64,000 bases of DNA from Martelella sp. AD-3. GTDB lineage: Bacteria; Pseudomonadota; Alphaproteobacteria; Rhizobiales; Rhizobiaceae. Under the pieces are notes generated by a model. The model saw only the letters and a program-made list of their open reading frames with translations, ran no database searches and had not been told where the DNA came from. The translations under genes were made by a program, and so were the position numbers. Positions 63,423 through 64,000 of the stretch are shown here, in pieces (position 1 is the first letter of the stretch; each line of letters opens with the position of its first letter). The stretch is taken from the NCBI RefSeq assembly GCF_001578105.1, contig NZ_CP014275.1, positions 1,178,001 through 1,242,000 of the forward strand. Direction: 5' to 3'.

Positions 63423-64000
63423 TGAACCTTCCCCGCATCTTCAAGAGAAAGCCGAAAGCCGCCGAACGCGGCGCCGAAGAAACGGCGCGGCCGGATGTTT
63501 TTCAGGGAACGGCGAAGAAGCGCGTTAATCTGGCGCGCAGTCGCGTCGCCTTTGTCACCGTCGCCTTCGTCGCCGTCTACGCGATCATCGGCGGCAGGCT
63601 GGTTCACTATTCGCTGGCCAAGGAGGATGGCACCGTTGCCCGAGCGGCCATGCCGCTGACGCTGGCGCGACGCCCGGATATCGTCGACCGAAACGGCGCC
63701 GTCCTTGCCACCGATGTCCGGATGATGTCGCTTTACGCCGACCCGTCGATGATCACCAGCGCTGACGACGTTCTCGATTCGCTTCTGCCGATCTTCCCCG
63801 ATCTCGATGCCAAGCGCGCCTACCGGCTGCTGAATTCCAAGGGCGAGTTTGTTTGGCTCAAGCGCCAGATCACGCCCAAGCAGCAGAGCCAGGTGCTCGC
63901 CGCCGGCGTGCCCGGCGTCGGCTTCCGTCCGGAAGTGCACCGTTTCTATCCCGGCGGCCCGCAGGCGGCCCATATTCTCGGCCTCGTCGATATCGACAAT
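63419..64000 (+). CDS. ftsI: Peptidoglycan transpeptidase FtsI (PBP3), 3' end outside window
   Basis: Division-specific penicillin-binding protein; only the first 194 codons are in the window, with no stop. A basic cytoplasmic tail (PRIFKRKPKAA) leads to one membrane helix near 40-58 (VAFVTVAFVAVYAIIGG). The pedestal domain motif RRPDIVDRNGAVLATDV is diagnostic of class B PBPs, followed by the PQAAHILGLVD stretch. The transpeptidase domain lies beyond the end. The ATGATG start overlaps the ftsL stop. Confidence 0.95.
   Translation, partial: MMNLPRIFKRKPKAAERGAEETARPDVFQGTAKKRVNLARSRVAFVTVAFVAVYAIIGGRLVHYSLAKEDGTVARAAMPLTLARRPDIVDRNGAVLATDVRMMSLYADPSMITSADDVLDSLLPIFPDLDAKRAYRLLNSKGEFVWLKRQITPKQQSQVLAAGVPGVGFRPEVHRFYPGGPQAAHILGLVDIDN

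Overview
The window is about 64 kb of G+C-rich DNA from an alphaproteobacterium, almost certainly a member of the Hyphomicrobiales (Rhizobiales). Evidence for this is the heterotetrameric sarcosine oxidase operon, a rhizobial-type glycogen operon (glgP-B-C-A-pgm-glgX), the betaine-lipid genes btaAB, a zinc-free 101-residue S14, and ribosomal proteins with rhizobial features. The genus cannot be fixed from sequence reading alone. Most of the window is chromosomal core, with no insertion sequences, CRISPR arrays, tRNAs or prophage genes seen.

Layout. 1-5.7 kb (+): the 3' end of soxB, an Asp-nucleophile alpha/beta hydrolase, then soxD, soxA and soxG, for demethylation of sarcosine. 5.7-17.2 kb (-): a tightly packed glycogen operon read glgP-glgB-glgC-glgA-pgm-glgX, with a MaoC-like hydratase gene at its tail. 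17.5-24.9 kb (-): a predicted peptide-ligase/transglutaminase cluster (transglutaminase+DUF2126 amidoligase, circularly permuted ATP-grasp+alpha-E, stand-alone transglutaminase), preceded by a small acidic protein. 25.1-26.7 kb (+): an ABC-F ATPase. 27.1-46.5 kb (+): one long run of the str, S10, spc and alpha operons (rpsL to rplQ, with secY, adk and rpoA). It is interrupted by several hairpins, two good intrinsic terminators and a 365-base structured spacer between rpsQ and rplN.

46.7-52 kb (-): a lytic transglycosylase, btaB and btaA (phosphorus-free betaine lipid synthesis), a small membrane protein, and a pyrophosphate-dependent phosphofructokinase. 52.2-55.7 kb (-): a classical autotransporter whose passenger region is much poorer in G+C than its barrel. 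55.9-57.8 kb (-): an FtsH paralogue, divergent from a soluble DjlA-like TerB/J-domain protein (+), a secreted DUF1176-like protein and an FAD amine oxidase. 60.8-61.2 kb (+): RNase P RNA. 61.4-64 kb (+): the start of the division/cell-wall cluster (mraZ, rsmH, ftsL, ftsI), headed by four MraZ boxes with exact 10-bp spacing over the promoter.

How the genes work together: the glg genes form a complete make-and-break cycle for glycogen, with pgm linking it to glucose-6-phosphate. The 19-kb ribosomal block supplies translation, secretion and transcription core parts in near-canonical order. The two regions with the least explained biology are the amidoligase cluster and the rpsQ-rplN spacer.
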